Assembly (NCBI RefSeq): GCF_001263395.1
Contig: NZ_CP011786.1
Location: 1,240,001-1,304,000 of the forward strand
From: Bifidobacterium actinocoloniiforme DSM 22766
GTDB taxonomy: Bacteria > Actinomycetota > Actinomycetes > Actinomycetales > Bifidobacteriaceae
Direction of reading: 5' to 3'
Length of the DNA: 64,000 nucleotides
Shown here: in pieces, positions 29,097 to 38,784 of the stretch
Layout: every line of letters starts with the position of its first letter
Numbering within the stretch: position 1 is the first letter of the stretch
Position numbers and translations under genes: made by a program
Notes under the pieces: model-generated
Told to the model about the DNA's origin: nothing
The model's database searches: none
Seen by the model: only the letters and a program-made list of their open reading frames with translations

Positions 29097-30527
29097 ATGC
29101 AGGAGCAGGCGGGCGAGGGACAGAATCAGGCAGCGAGCGCGGGCACAGCCGGACCGGGCGCCGTCACCGAGGCCGGTACCGGGACCGGAGCGGACAAGCG
29201 CTCGGTCTACCGGCAAATCGCCGCCCTGGCCGTGCCCACCTTCGGCCAGCTAATCGCCGAACCAGCATTCGTGATGATCGACACCGCGATTGTCGGCCAC
29301 ATATCCGACGCCGCCCTGGCCGGCTTGTCAATCGGCTCCACCGTCGTGCTGACCACTGTGGGCCTGTGCGTCTTCCTGGCCTACGGCACGACCTCCCAGG
29401 TGGCCCGGCTCATGGGCGCTGGCAAGCGCAAGGAGGGCATGGAGGTCGGCGTCGATGGCATGTGGCTGGCTTTCGCGATCGGCATCCTGGTCTGCGCGGC
29501 CCTGGTAGCCGCGAGCGAACCTTTGTGCTGGCTGATGGGGGCGCGCGGGCCCGTGCTAGCCGCGGCCCGGGTCTATCTGAACGCGACGATCTTCGGCCTG
29601 CCCGCCATGCTCCTGGTCTACGCGGCGAACGGCATCTTCCGCGGTCTGCAAAAGGTCAGAATCACGCTATTCGCGGCGGTCTCCGGCGCCGTGCTCAACA
29701 CCGTCCTGGAAGTCCTGCTCGTCTTCGGCCTGCGCTGGGGAATCGCCGGATCGGGCGCCGCCACGCTCATCGCCGAATGGTACATGGGACTGTTCTTAAC
29801 CATACCGGCGCTGGTCTGGGCCAAGCGGGAGGGCGCCTCCTGGAAGCCCCGCCTGGCCGGCATCCTCAGCTCGGCGGGCGACGGCCTGCCGCTCTTCCTG
29901 CGCACACTGGCCCTGCGCGTGTGCTTGGCCGGCACGGTAGTGGCGGCGGCGCACCTGGGCGAACAGGTGCTGGCAGCATACCAGGGAGTGAATTCGGCTT
30001 GGAATTTCGGACTGAACATGCTGGACGCGGTGGGCATCGCCGGGCAGTCGCTGGTGGCCACTGAGCTGGGCGCCCGCCACAAGCCCCGGGCCCGCATGAT
30101 GACCGGCCTGTCCGCCAAGGCCGGCATGGTGATGGGCGTGCTGGTCGGCCTGGTCATGATCGCGCTAGGTCTGTTCGCCGCTCCACTGTTCAGCCCCACG
30201 CCCGCCGTGCGCTCCCTGATTACCGTGGGCATGGCGGTGGAGGGGGTCTTCATGCCGATCGCCGGCTGGATGTGGGCCCTGGATGGCATCCTGATCGGTG
30301 CGGGCGACTACCGCTACCTGGCGGCCACCTGCTCGTCCACCGCCCTCATCTATGTGGCGGCGCTGACCCCGCTGACCCTGTGGGCCCAAACCTGGGCCAG
30401 CCAGACCTGGCGAATCGTCATGCTCTGGTCCGCCATCAACTTCCTCTTCATCGGCGCCCGCGCCATCTTCAACGGCTTGCGCGCCCGGGGCGACGCCTGG
30501 ATGGACCGAGCCTTGGCTTCCGTCTGA
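29097..30527 (+). CDS. MATE-family efflux transporter (DinF-like)
   Basis: The 476-residue protein has two MATE repeats and 12 predicted helices starting after a 35-residue Gly/Ala-rich N-terminus (RQIAALAVPTFGQLIAEPAFVMIDTAIVGHI). The second repeat begins near LPLFLRTLALRVCLAGTVVAA. Cation-driven export of toxic compounds is the family role; the substrate is unknown. An AGAGGAG ribosome site precedes the ATG. Its transcript converges on ftsY. Confidence 0.9.
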   Translation: MQEQAGEGQNQAASAGTAGPGAVTEAGTGTGADKRSVYRQIAALAVPTFGQLIAEPAFVMIDTAIVGHISDAALAGLSIGSTVVLTTVGLCVFLAYGTTSQVARLMGAGKRKEGMEVGVDGMWLAFAIGILVCAALVAASEPLCWLMGARGPVLAAARVYLNATIFGLPAMLLVYAANGIFRGLQKVRITLFAAVSGAVLNTVLEVLLVFGLRWGIAGSGAATLIAEWYMGLFLTIPALVWAKREGASWKPRLAGILSSAGDGLPLFLRTLALRVCLAGTVVAAAHLGEQVLAAYQGVNSAWNFGLNMLDAVGIAGQSLVATELGARHKPRARMMTGLSAKAGMVMGVLVGLVMIALGLFAAPLFSPTPAVRSLITVGMAVEGVFMPIAGWMWALDGILIGAGDYRYLAATCSSTALIYVAALTPLTLWAQTWASQTWRIVMLWSAINFLFIGARAIFNGLRARGDAWMDRALASV

Positions 30528-30566
30528 CCCTGCCTGGCCTGGGGTTTGTGGACCGCTCCGGGCGTC

Positions 30567-30614
30567 AAAAAAGCCCTGCGCCCCTTCTCGCTGTTGCGCA
30601 AGGGACGCAGGGCT
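30567..30614 (-). terminator. Intrinsic terminator of ftsY
   Basis: AGCCCTGCG (30572-30580) pairs with CGCAGGGCT (30606-30614), with extra pairing CCCTT/AAGGG inside. On the minus strand the stem is followed by TTTTTT (complement of 30567-30572), so it ends ftsY transcription; it may also act on the MATE transcript. Confidence 0.75.
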
Positions 30615-30626
30615 GGGCGGCAACGC

Positions 30627-31817
30627 TTATTCGCCGCCCAAAATCCCATCCACGAAGGATTCGGGGTCGAAGGATGACAGGTCATCCGGCCCCTCGCCCA
30701 GTCCCACCAGCTTGACCGGCACGCCAAGCTCCCGCTGGACGGACACGACGATGCCGCCCCTTGCCGAGCCATCGAGCTTGGTGAGCACAATGCCGGTGAC
30801 GCCGATAGCTTCCGCGAAGACCTTGGCCTGCACCATGCCGTTCTGCCCGGTCGTCGCGTCCAGGACCAGGAGCACCTCGTCCACCGACAGGTTCTTCTCC
30901 ACCACCCGCCGGATCTTGCCCAGCTCATCCATCAGGTTGGCCTTGTTCTGCAAGCGCCCGGCGGTGTCGACAATCAGCAGGTCGGCGCCGGACTCCTTAG
31001 CTTGCTGAGCGGCCTCGAAAGCCACAGAAGCCGGGTCCGCACCCTCCCGCTCGGCGCGCACGACCTGTACGCCCACCTTCGACGCCCAGGTCTGTAGCTG
31101 GGCGGCGGCCGCCGCACGGAAGGTGTCCGCCGCTCCCATGACCACGGACTTGCCCTCGGCCACGAACAGGCGGGCCAGTTTGCCAGCGGTCGTGGTCTTA
31201 CCGGTGCCGTTGACCCCTACCATGATGATGACCGACGGTTTGGCCGCACCCGGCCGGGAAGCCGCCAGGGAGCGGTCTTGGCCGGTGTCGACCAGGGCCA
31301 AGAGCTTCTCCCGCAACATGGCGCGGACCGCTTGAGGGTCTTTTTCACCCCGCACGCGCGCGTCAGCCCTGAGCTCGTCCACCAGCTGCTCGGAAGCCTC
31401 GGCGCCCACGTCCGCCCGCAGAAGGGTGTCCTCGACATCCTCCCAGTCGGACTCGCTCAGGTGGTCCTTGGTCAGGATCGAGAAGAGGGCCTTGCCGAAG
31501 GGGTTCGGGGACTTGGCTAGCTTCGCCTTGAGCCGGGTCATGCTAGATGACGAGGACTCCGGCTTCTCCGCGGCCTTGGATGCCACCGACCCGGCTTGCA
31601 CGGGCTCCGCCTGCCGTTCATCGGACCCGGAAGAGCCAAGCTGCGCGGCTTGCCCTCCTTCTTCCGCCTCCCTCTGGGCCGGTTGGGACTTTGCCTGCGC
31701 CTGGGATTGCCCGGAAGGACGCGAATCGTTGCCGCGCCTGCGCATACCGATGAAGATGCCCGCTGCTATCAGGACGACAACGACGCAGATCAGGGCGATG
31801 ATGGCGTAAGTGTTCAT
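30627..31817 (-). CDS. ftsY: Signal recognition particle receptor FtsY
   Basis: The 396-residue protein has an N-terminal membrane helix (YAIIALICVVVVLIAAGIFIGM), a 75-residue acidic/Gln-rich A region, then the NG domain with G1 GVNGTGKTTTAGKLA, DTFRAAAAAQL, DTAGRLQNKANLM and TKLDGSARGG. It receives SRP-ribosome complexes at the membrane. The ATG at 31817 is preceded by GAAGG only 1 nt away, but TACTCT ends 7 nt upstream, again indicating a leaderless start. Confidence 0.95.
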   Translation of the reverse strand: MNTYAIIALICVVVVLIAAGIFIGMRRRGNDSRPSGQSQAQAKSQPAQREAEEGGQAAQLGSSGSDERQAEPVQAGSVASKAAEKPESSSSSMTRLKAKLAKSPNPFGKALFSILTKDHLSESDWEDVEDTLLRADVGAEASEQLVDELRADARVRGEKDPQAVRAMLREKLLALVDTGQDRSLAASRPGAAKPSVIIMVGVNGTGKTTTAGKLARLFVAEGKSVVMGAADTFRAAAAAQLQTWASKVGVQVVRAEREGADPASVAFEAAQQAKESGADLLIVDTAGRLQNKANLMDELGKIRRVVEKNLSVDEVLLVLDATTGQNGMVQAKVFAEAIGVTGIVLTKLDGSARGGIVVSVQRELGVPVKLVGLGEGPDDLSSFDPESFVDGILGGE

Positions 31818-31892
31818 ACCTTCAAGAGTAAAGTCGCTAACGGACACCCCCGCGCAGCGCTCTACGGCCGCAAGGGCCAGAAGACGAGCGGG

Positions 31893-32396
31893 TCACTCCC
31901 CCTGGCGGGACAGCGTATCCAACGTCGCGGCCTTGGGTTCAGTCGCCTGACCGCCAACCGTTTCCTTGCCGGGCGCTTCGGATGACCGAGCCACTTCATC
32001 CTCGTCGCTCCCGTCCTGTCCGCCCTGTCCGTCAGCTGCTTGCGCGCCCGAGCCCGGAATCAGGAGGGAACGCATCTGAACGACGGAGGAGTCGTTGACA
32101 TAGACCGGGTGCTCCATCGTGTCCTCATCGTCGATGTAGGGTTGGGCTCGCCGGAGCGGCTGCCGGGGCTCTTGAGGGGTGAAGGACGGGGCCGTCCCGG
32201 CGATTCGCGGCAGGAGCTTCGGGGTGGCCTCCTTCGATTGCCCAGCGCGATCCCGCCGGGCAGCCCGCCGTCGGGTCCGTTCATTCACCGCCTCGGAGAA
32301 GGCGCGGTCGTGGGACTCACCCCTGGCCAAGCGCAGGACGAAGACCACCAGCGCCACAACCACGGCTATCCACACAAGCAGAATGACCCAGACCAT
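31893..32396 (-). CDS. Small single-span membrane protein of unknown function
   Basis: The start at 32396 gives 167 residues: one N-terminal helix (VWVILLVWIAVVVALVVFVLRLA), a basic segment (RTRRRAARRDRAGQ) and an acidic, low-complexity C-terminus. The frame opens 21 codons earlier but without support. GACAAT ends 6 nt before the ATG, fitting the leaderless pattern of this region. It is 75 bp upstream of ftsY on the same strand, hinting at an envelope role, which is inference only. Confidence 0.65.
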   Translation of the reverse strand: MVWVILLVWIAVVVALVVFVLRLARGESHDRAFSEAVNERTRRRAARRDRAGQSKEATPKLLPRIAGTAPSFTPQEPRQPLRRAQPYIDDEDTMEHPVYVNDSSVVQMRSLLIPGSGAQAADGQGGQDGSDEDEVARSSEAPGKETVGGQATEPKAATLDTLSRQGE

Positions 32397-32485
32397 ATAT
32401 CTATTGTCGCAGGGAGCGCCCATTCGCGTAAGCCCCACCCGCAAACATCCCAAGCTCATTCACAAGCGCGGGCAGGCAGGGCCCC

Positions 32486-33061
32486 TCAGTGCCCAAGCTG
32501 CACATAGTAGCGCTCATACGCCGCCCCATCCGAGTCCACCCGGGTGTCCTCCAAGACCCCTCCGCAGGACAGGATGGTCCTCCGGCTGGCTTCGTTCGAA
32601 CCGTCGCAGGTGAGCAAGACCCGGCTCATCCCCTGCTGGCGGGCCTGGCTCAAGCACCGCCGCAACAGGAGTCCGGCATAACCGCGCCGACGGAAATCAG
32701 GATGCACCGAGTAGCCTATGTGCCCACCACGGTCGAGCAGGGCATCGTTCAGCGCCAACCGCAGTTGGGCCATGCCCACCACTTGGTCGCCTGGACCGAG
32801 CGCGCAGAACTCAACGGAGGGCACCCAACCTTCAGGCAGGCCCTCGCCCGCAGCCTCGGCGAGCGCCTGACCCGCCCAACCCCGTTCGGCCTCATCGGCG
32901 TTGGCGAAGCCCTCCAGGCAGCCCAGGCCCGCAGTGTGGCCACCATCCGCCGCCTTACAGGCGCGCATGTGCTCCCAAGCCGAGCGCGCATAACGCCGTG
33001 AGTCAGCCCCGACCTGCTCGATCCTGACCTCGCCCATCGCGCCCCCACCGATTTCGCCCAT
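32486..33061 (-). CDS. GNAT-family acetyltransferase
   Basis: At 191 residues it shows the GNAT core: VVGMAQLRLALND, then the motif A loop IGYSVHPDFRRRGYAGLLLRRCL (R/Q-x-x-G-x-G/A type) and VLLTCDGSNEASRRTILSCGG. The acetyl-CoA site is intact; the substrate is unknown. AAGGGG lies 6 nt before ATG 33061, preferred over a GTG five codons upstream. It is the last intact gene before tRNA-Lys and the decayed region. Confidence 0.85.
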   Translation of the reverse strand: MGEIGGGAMGEVRIEQVGADSRRYARSAWEHMRACKAADGGHTAGLGCLEGFANADEAERGWAGQALAEAAGEGLPEGWVPSVEFCALGPGDQVVGMAQLRLALNDALLDRGGHIGYSVHPDFRRRGYAGLLLRRCLSQARQQGMSRVLLTCDGSNEASRRTILSCGGVLEDTRVDSDGAAYERYYVQLGH

Positions 33062-33177
33062 GCCAATCCCCTTCACGAAAGTGCTTGCATTTTAGCAACC
33101 CCGGCCACCTCCGGCAACCGCCATCCCCAAAACGCGACTTGCCTTGTGTCAGGCTGGTTGTAGAATGATATGAAGTT

Positions 33178-33250
33178 GCCCCTCTGGCTCAATGGTTAGA
33201 GCAGCGTCCTTTTAAGTCGTGGGTTCTGGGTTCGAATCCCAGGGGGGGCA
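33178..33250 (+). tRNA. tRNA-Lys(TTT)
   Basis: The acceptor arm GCCCCTC (33178-33184) pairs with GGGGGGC (33243-33249), discriminator A33250. The D arm is GGCTCAATGGTTAGAGC and the anticodon loop CTTTTAA has TTT at 33211-33213. The T arm CTGGG-TTCGAAT-CCCAG is perfect. The anticodon stem has one T-T mismatch. CCA is not encoded. Confidence 0.95.
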
Positions 33251-33260
33251 CAGGCTGAAC

Positions 33261-33295
33261 AAGGCACCTCGGTCCGGAACCAATCGAGGTGCCTT
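33261..33295 (+). terminator. Terminator of tRNA-Lys
   Basis: AAGGCACCTCG (33261-33271) pairs perfectly with CGAGGTGCCTT (33285-33295) around a 13-nt loop. Confidence 0.75.
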
Positions 33296-33617
33296 CAGTA
33301 TTCTTGTGCGCCATCTGCTTCATCAGAACGCCATCGGCAACTGCTCCGCCCCGGACATCAGGGCCATCCCTCTGTCGAGGTATTCATAGATTTTATCCTC
33401 ATAATGTCACACACATATCTTAACCAGATGAGAACGATACAAACTGTTCTCGTATTCTTTACTATTCTTTTAGTTGTGTTTTCGTTGTATTTTTCTACGA
33501 TGTGTATGTGCGCATTGCCCATTTGAGGGAAGGGCGGGAACCCAGCACACTGTGGTACGTATAACAAAAGGACAGGATTTGTAGTCAATATCTAGTTTCA
33601 TCCATCCCGGCCGCTCA
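33296..33617. other. A+T-rich gene-free stretch after tRNA-Lys
   Basis: No gene is apparent. Base composition drops sharply from about 33360 to 33600. GAGAAC (33430-33435) and GTTCTC (33446-33451) form an inverted repeat with a 10-nt loop followed by a T-rich run, a possible terminator or operator. No integrase gene or clear copy of the tRNA end was found here. Confidence 0.4.
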
Positions 33618-34586
33618 TTGACGGCAACCGCCCTACTGGTCGGTTTATGTCCGACCGGTGGTAGTGCCGCCTCCGCCGCTACGGGCGAATCTCCGCCATC
33701 CATTTCGACTATTCAGACGCAAACGGCAGGCCAGCAATGGGCCATCGATCTCGACCACGGGCCAGATGCCGGCGGCGCTACCGTTACCCTCACCCCACCT
33801 GAAACCGGTCGAATCACACAGATCAGCGCTGGCAGAAACTACCCCCGTGGCGATCGATTCGAACGGCAACCTCTACACCTGGGGAAACAACTACTACGAC
33901 GAGCTGGGACGCGACACCGACAGCGTCTCCCCGAATGGGAGGTCGGGGCGGGTGGCCTTCCCCGATCAGGTCAGGCTCGCCGGCGTGAGGTTCGACGGAA
34001 TTGCGGGCGTGGACCTGACCGCCAAGACGGACGGCACCTGGAGCGTGTCCACCCCCGCGCATGCGGCCGGCGCGGTCACCGTCACCGTCACCGTCACCTG
34101 GACCCTGAACGGGATGGCCCAGCCTGACGAGCACCTGACTTACACGTATGAGGCCCCGGTGGCCACCCGTACCGTCACCTTCGACCCGGACAGCGGTTCG
34201 GCCCTCTCGGCCCAACGGGTCACGGACGAGCAGAAGGCCGTCAGACCTGCCGACCCGACCGGGGACAGTCACCGGTTTAACGGCTGGTTCAACGGAACGG
34301 GCCCCTACGGCTTCGACCAGCCCGTCACCGGCGACCTGACCTCACCGCCCACTGGACCCGCAATGCCGACGAGAAACCAACCACCCCCACACAGAAACCG
34401 ACCAACCCCACACAAAAGCCAATCGACCATACACAGCAGCCGACCGGCCCGACCGGTAACCCGAATCCGTCCGGTGTCCTGTCCAGCACGGGCAGCGACA
34501 CCGCCCCCATCCTGGCCGCGGGAATCCTGACTCTGGCGAGCATTCGCACAGGACGAAGGATCGCACACGGCTCCTCCGCCAAGTAG
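33618..34586 (+). pseudogene. Frameshifted RCC1/InlB-repeat cell-wall protein
   Basis: Three frames together encode one surface protein. The first has a signal-peptide-like stretch (ALLVGLCPTGGSAASAATG) and GRITQISAGRNY, the start of an RCC1 repeat. The second continues it (VAIDSNGNLYTWGNNYYDELG), followed by a Thr-rich region and an InlB B-repeat (TVTFDPDSGSALSAQRV, HRFNGWF). The third gives DLTAHWTRNADEKP, a Pro/Thr wall linker and LSSTGSDTAPILAAGIL with a basic tail, a degenerate LPxTG anchor. Frame changes fall near the C5 run at 33842-33846 and near 34334-34345. Only one RCC1 repeat remains, so it is also shortened. Confidence 0.7.
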
Positions 34587-34770
34587 AAGAACGGTAACCG
34601 GCCCTCCTCCATACAGACAGACATCGGTTATACGCCCAGCCCCATAAAACCCGACACCGCTCAGCGGTCCCGGGTCCCCTCCCCGACGGAGAGCCGACGC
34701 AGAATCATCAATGTCACAGAAGCGGGCAGAGACACAACATCCCGCATCCAGCAGGACATAATTGCCACCG

Positions 34771-34820
34771 TTTCCTTGTGAATCATGGGTTATGGGCTCG
34801 AGCCCCACGAGAGGCCACCA
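34771..34820 (+). pseudogene. tRNA 3'-half-like remnant
   Basis: The stretch reads like the 3' half of a tRNA: TTGTGAA could be an anticodon loop (GTG), ATGGG-CTCGAGC-CCCAC resembles a T arm with one mismatch and an altered first loop base, and it ends GAGAGGCCACCA. No 5' half with a matching acceptor strand is present upstream. It may be an old attachment-site scar or chance. Confidence 0.3.
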
Positions 34821-35445
34821 GACCGTGTAGGAAACCTTGAGCTTGATACCGACATGAACGCTACGCTTGATTGCCGTCTCCGACGTAGAGGTTCACGCAT
34901 CGATATAGAGCCTATCGGAGGTGCGTACCGATGACATCAGGCGGTACCCTGCCCTTCGCAGGGGCCGCCGCGACGGCTTCGCACTGTGGCCCCACCAGCA
35001 CAGATCGATACATTTCCAGATTCCCCGCGCATATCAGCTTCGGTACCATCGTGGGCTACTCAAGAATCGCAAGAATCCTGTCCCGACTCCTCAAGACCAA
35101 TGCCGACCATCGTCTCTTCCCTATGGCAACTGACCTTGGCAAGCCGAAGTCACGTTTAGGTGTGGTCTTCGCCAATGGCGGTGACAGGCGATTGGAACCC
35201 CCGATCAGCCGTCATGGTGCGCATTCCCATGAAGAGCCTGAAAAAGCTGTGGTCGAACGTATGGATGGTCGCGCCTCTCACCGTTCTGATAGCTGCAATC
35301 TGTACCAGTACGCGTTTGGAGCATACCCGTAACTCTCCGATTGACCGACACGTGCACCTCATCGAAATTCTGGAGGCGTATCCTAGCCCGCTAATCCCAC
35401 AGGATAAACCAGGACATGTCTCCAATACGGAATCGGCGAGGCTTT

Positions 35446-35798
35446 TCAGGAGATGGGCTTGGGTGCGGAATCGGTGTCAAGCTCGTCTCCATTATTGTTG
35501 ATGGCAGCTGTTTCGCCCTTACCTGTCCCCCCGTGTTGGTCGGCGTCCTTTACGGCGAATTCAGTATGGGTATGCTCCGCAGACGCAGCTGCATCGGCGG
35601 TGAATCCACACCTCGCCCATCGACGTTCTCCTTGAACAGGCCAGATATGTCGACCAGGGTTGTGCAGCCCGGATTATTCGACCGCGAGTAGGCGGCGCTT
35701 ACCGTACCCTTCAGTTTGCTGTTGTCCCCCCGGGTATCCTTGATAAGCACCTGTCGGTGTTCCGTATGCGGTCCGGTCATTATGGACAGGCTCTTCAT
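35446..35798 (-). pseudogene. Decayed gene of unknown, possibly surface-protein, origin
   Basis: One frame gives TRGDNSKLKGTVSAAYSRSNNPG and TTLVDISGLFKENVDGRG. After a shift near 35610 another frame gives EFAVKDADQHGGTGKGETAA and INNNGDELDTDSAPKPIS, then a stop. The hydrophilic, repeat-like composition resembles secreted actinobacterial proteins, but I cannot name a family. The remaining sequence in 34821-36220 has a C10 tract at 35819-35828 and no gene I can support. Confidence 0.35.
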
Positions 35799-36220
35799 AC
35801 CCTATTGAGTCCCCGATGCCCCCCCCCCGAGAAAACCGGCACCGAAAAAATTCACAGCCAGAATGCCCTCCCTTCGGACAAACCGTCCTCGAAACCTGCG
35901 AGGCTGATACATCGCCCACAGGGTCAGCTACCTTCACCAATCTACGATCAGGAAGGCACCGGGGTTCCGGCATTAGCGATTGACGCAATCGATTTGTCGC
36001 AGGTCTGCAAGCGCATCAGATGCCTTTGGCCTGTATTGTCAAACACCCGTGAGTGCAGTTCCTCACGCCACATGCCAGGCACCATCGCTTATGGTGGGGT
36101 GGCTTGATGCTCCTCGTTCCACATGTTTGGTACCTCACTGAAGCGGTGCAGCGGAAATCGGCATTCACGCATATCCGTGGTTGGATCCAATTGCCCACAA
36201 GAGGGGCAGGAACCGGAATA

Positions 36221-37204
36221 CTAGAGCTGGCGGTTTTTGCTACGGTAATCATCGGGGGTCGCACCCAGATATTTGTTGAACAGCCGAAAGAGCGATGTCA
36301 CATTGCGGTAGCCGATCGCCTCGCTGATTTCCTGGTTCGAACAGTCGGTGCCGTTCATCATTTTCTGCGCCTCGATCAGTCTGCGGCGATCCAACAGCTC
36401 CTGGAAACCTTCCCCCGTGGCCTTTTTCAGTTTGTTGCTCAGGTAGTTGGGGTTGTAACCGAACCGGTCGGCGACGGATACCAGACTCACCGTGGCATAG
36501 TGCCGGTTGATATATGAGATAATCGGAGCCACCTGCTCGGCCTGGATGTTGCCGAAATCGATGACACTCTTGGAAATCAATGCTTTCAATTCAATGACCA
36601 GTGCGGAAAGCACCAGCTCCATGGCCCGGTTCCGGCCAACGGTCGGCCGGCCAGCCAACCCTTGCTCGATGAGCACCTCAATCAGGTTGGTGGGCACGGC
36701 GTGCCCTTGCAGGTCGAAGACGATGAGGTTGTCATGCAGGGTCGAGGCGTTGCCCACGTTGGCGATGAGCTGGGAGATGACATTGAGGGACTCTGGAGCC
36801 ATGGTGAACATGGAGGCGATGTCCGCATTCTCCTGAACGAGGATGTTCACCAGGATATCGTCTTCATCGGTATAGGAGATTCTATGGGGCACTGCCTTGT
36901 CGAGCATGACCAGACTGCCCTGATGCAGCTCGACCAGCTCGTTGTTGATGTATTGCGTGCACCGCCCGGAATACATGTAGTTCATCTCGATGAAGCTGTG
37001 GGTATGCTCGGGCACGTATGAAAAACGGTTGTTCTTGGTTACGGCGATGCTGCCATCCTTGAAAAAGATCCACTCCGGCATCTGCGGCACGGCATCGTTG
37101 GAGAAATCCAGGTTCATGTAATTAAAATTGCTGACCGTGCTGAGCTGCTGGCGTTCAACATCATTGTGCTCATGCAGGATGCAATCAAGTCGCTGTGAAA
37201 ACAT
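36221..37204 (-). CDS. AraC-family transcriptional regulator
   Basis: The 327-residue protein has an N-terminal cupin-like sensing domain (EHTHSFIEMNYMYSGRCTQYI, a metal/sugar-binding cupin motif) and a C-terminal double HTH (VSVADRFGYNPNYLSNKLKKATGEGFQELLDRRRL, then EISEAIGYRNVTSLFRLFNKYLGATPDDYRS). GGGAGGG lies 4-5 nt before the ATG. It is divergent from an MFS transporter and GH78-like gene and presumably activates them in response to the imported sugar. Confidence 0.9.
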   Translation of the reverse strand: MFSQRLDCILHEHNDVERQQLSTVSNFNYMNLDFSNDAVPQMPEWIFFKDGSIAVTKNNRFSYVPEHTHSFIEMNYMYSGRCTQYINNELVELHQGSLVMLDKAVPHRISYTDEDDILVNILVQENADIASMFTMAPESLNVISQLIANVGNASTLHDNLIVFDLQGHAVPTNLIEVLIEQGLAGRPTVGRNRAMELVLSALVIELKALISKSVIDFGNIQAEQVAPIISYINRHYATVSLVSVADRFGYNPNYLSNKLKKATGEGFQELLDRRRLIEAQKMMNGTDCSNQEISEAIGYRNVTSLFRLFNKYLGATPDDYRSKNRQL

Positions 37205-37408
37205 GACACCCTCCCGGAATCAGGCATACGGGGACAGCCGGTTGAATCAATATCCTGTCATTCGTCTAAGCCGACCATACCACGATGGCAAGAACCTGTG
37301 GATTTGCAATTAAAGAGCGATTGGCTGCCTCTTGTAGCCCTGATTCTCCGCCGTTACGATGAATCTACGTTTGAAAATTCAGTTTCTCAATCAACGAGGA
37401 AAGGGAAC

Positions 37409-38704
37409 ATGGAACAGATATCGGAATTCAGCAAGTACCGGCCTCTGGCCATTGCTGCGGGAATCGGCTCGATTCTCGGATCAGGAATCATCGTGGGCCT
37501 CTCGGCCACCATCACCGTCTGGCAGCAAGGGCTGGGTCTTACCAATGGCCAGGTGGGCATCATTTCCGGTGCCTTAACATTCGCCATTGCAGCCGGATCA
37601 TTGCTCTCAGGCCAGATCACCAAGTATGTGGGCCTCATCCGCTCATTCAACTGGCTCAACTTCCTCTATGCCATCGGTGCACTGGTCTGCGTATTCTCCG
37701 GAAGTTACGCCATGCTGCTGGTGGGTGTCATCATCACCGGCTTCGCATCGGGCGCCGATCTGCCGATCAGCCTGACCGTCGTCTCTCACGATTCCCCCAA
37801 CGAGAAGACCTCTGCCCAGCTCGTTTCATCCACCCAGATCTTCTGGCAGGTCGGCGTGCTCAGCTCCTACGTGGCCGCCTTCCTGGTCTCCAGAGTCAGC
37901 GGCGCCACCGGGGCCCGGATCGTCTTCACCCTCCTGGCCATCGTTGCCGTGGCCACCTGGCTCTGGCGCCTTTTGTCCGCCAGGTTCCGCACCTTCCATG
38001 AAGAGGCCGACCAACGCATCGCCCAGGTGCGCGAGGCCGAGGCAGCCAGCGGTCACACTGTGGTCAGCGAAGGCAGCGAGGTCAGCATCCGCAGCGTCTT
38101 CTTCAGTAAAGGCAGCTCCAAGTATGTCCTCTTCTTCACCTGCATCATGGTCTTCTACCTGGCATGGAACCTTCTGGCCAACACCTTCGGCCAGTTCCAG
38201 ACCTTCACCCTGGTCCAGGCCCACGCCAGCCAGACTTTCGCCACCGGTGCCGGCATCGTTCTCAACCTGCTCGGTCTGGTGACCACCTCCATCTTCGCCT
38301 CCATCTCCGGCGGCAAGTGGCGCAACACCGTCTTCGTCATCGCCCAGATCATCCAGATCGCCGCCATGCTGGGCCTGGCCCTGAGCAGCTCCTCCCTCTG
38401 GCCCATCGTCATCGCCATCGGCTTCTACAACATCGGCAATAACCTCGCCGGCGAGGCCATGTACAAGGTCTGGACCCAGGAGTCCTTCCCGGTGGAGGTC
38501 CGCGCCTCGGTCCAGGGCTTCATCAACGGTTTCTCCCGTTTCTGCTGTGGTCTCTTCGCCCTGATCACCCCGGCCCTGGTCGTCCCCTCGGCCATCCGCG
38601 TAACCATGTTCGGGTTTGCGGCCCTCCTGACCGTCGGCCTGATCGGCGGTCTGATCATGATTGCCATGCAGAAGAAGTACGGCGTCCGCGAGGCGGAAGT
38701 CTGA
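37409..38704 (+). CDS. Major facilitator superfamily sugar transporter
   Basis: The 431-residue transporter has about 12 helices, beginning LAIAAGIGSILGSGIIVGLSATITVW. It shows the sugar-porter-like PISLTVVSHDSPNEKTSAQL loop and VWTQESFPVEVRASVQG in the second half, a variant of the PESPRW/PAE type loops. AAAGGG lies upstream of ATG 37409. It probably imports the product or substrate of the GH78-like enzyme encoded next. A terminator-like hairpin separates the two genes. Confidence 0.87.
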   Translation: MEQISEFSKYRPLAIAAGIGSILGSGIIVGLSATITVWQQGLGLTNGQVGIISGALTFAIAAGSLLSGQITKYVGLIRSFNWLNFLYAIGALVCVFSGSYAMLLVGVIITGFASGADLPISLTVVSHDSPNEKTSAQLVSSTQIFWQVGVLSSYVAAFLVSRVSGATGARIVFTLLAIVAVATWLWRLLSARFRTFHEEADQRIAQVREAEAASGHTVVSEGSEVSIRSVFFSKGSSKYVLFFTCIMVFYLAWNLLANTFGQFQTFTLVQAHASQTFATGAGIVLNLLGLVTTSIFASISGGKWRNTVFVIAQIIQIAAMLGLALSSSSLWPIVIAIGFYNIGNNLAGEAMYKVWTQESFPVEVRASVQGFINGFSRFCCGLFALITPALVVPSAIRVTMFGFAALLTVGLIGGLIMIAMQKKYGVREAEV

Positions 38705-38716
38705 CGGGACGATGCC

Positions 38717-38771
38717 ATGCAGGGGTGTGAAGGCGGCCGCTTCGACCACCTCCCTACGCCCCTGCATTTTT
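38717..38771 (+). terminator. Intergenic hairpin with T-tract between transporter and hydrolase
   Basis: ATGCAGGGG (38717-38725) pairs with CCCCTGCAT (38759-38767) and runs into TTTTT (38767-38771), 14 bp before the next ATG. It is a complete intrinsic terminator inside an apparent operon and may lower expression of the downstream gene. Confidence 0.65.
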
Positions 38772-38784
38772 GAAAGGTAAGACA

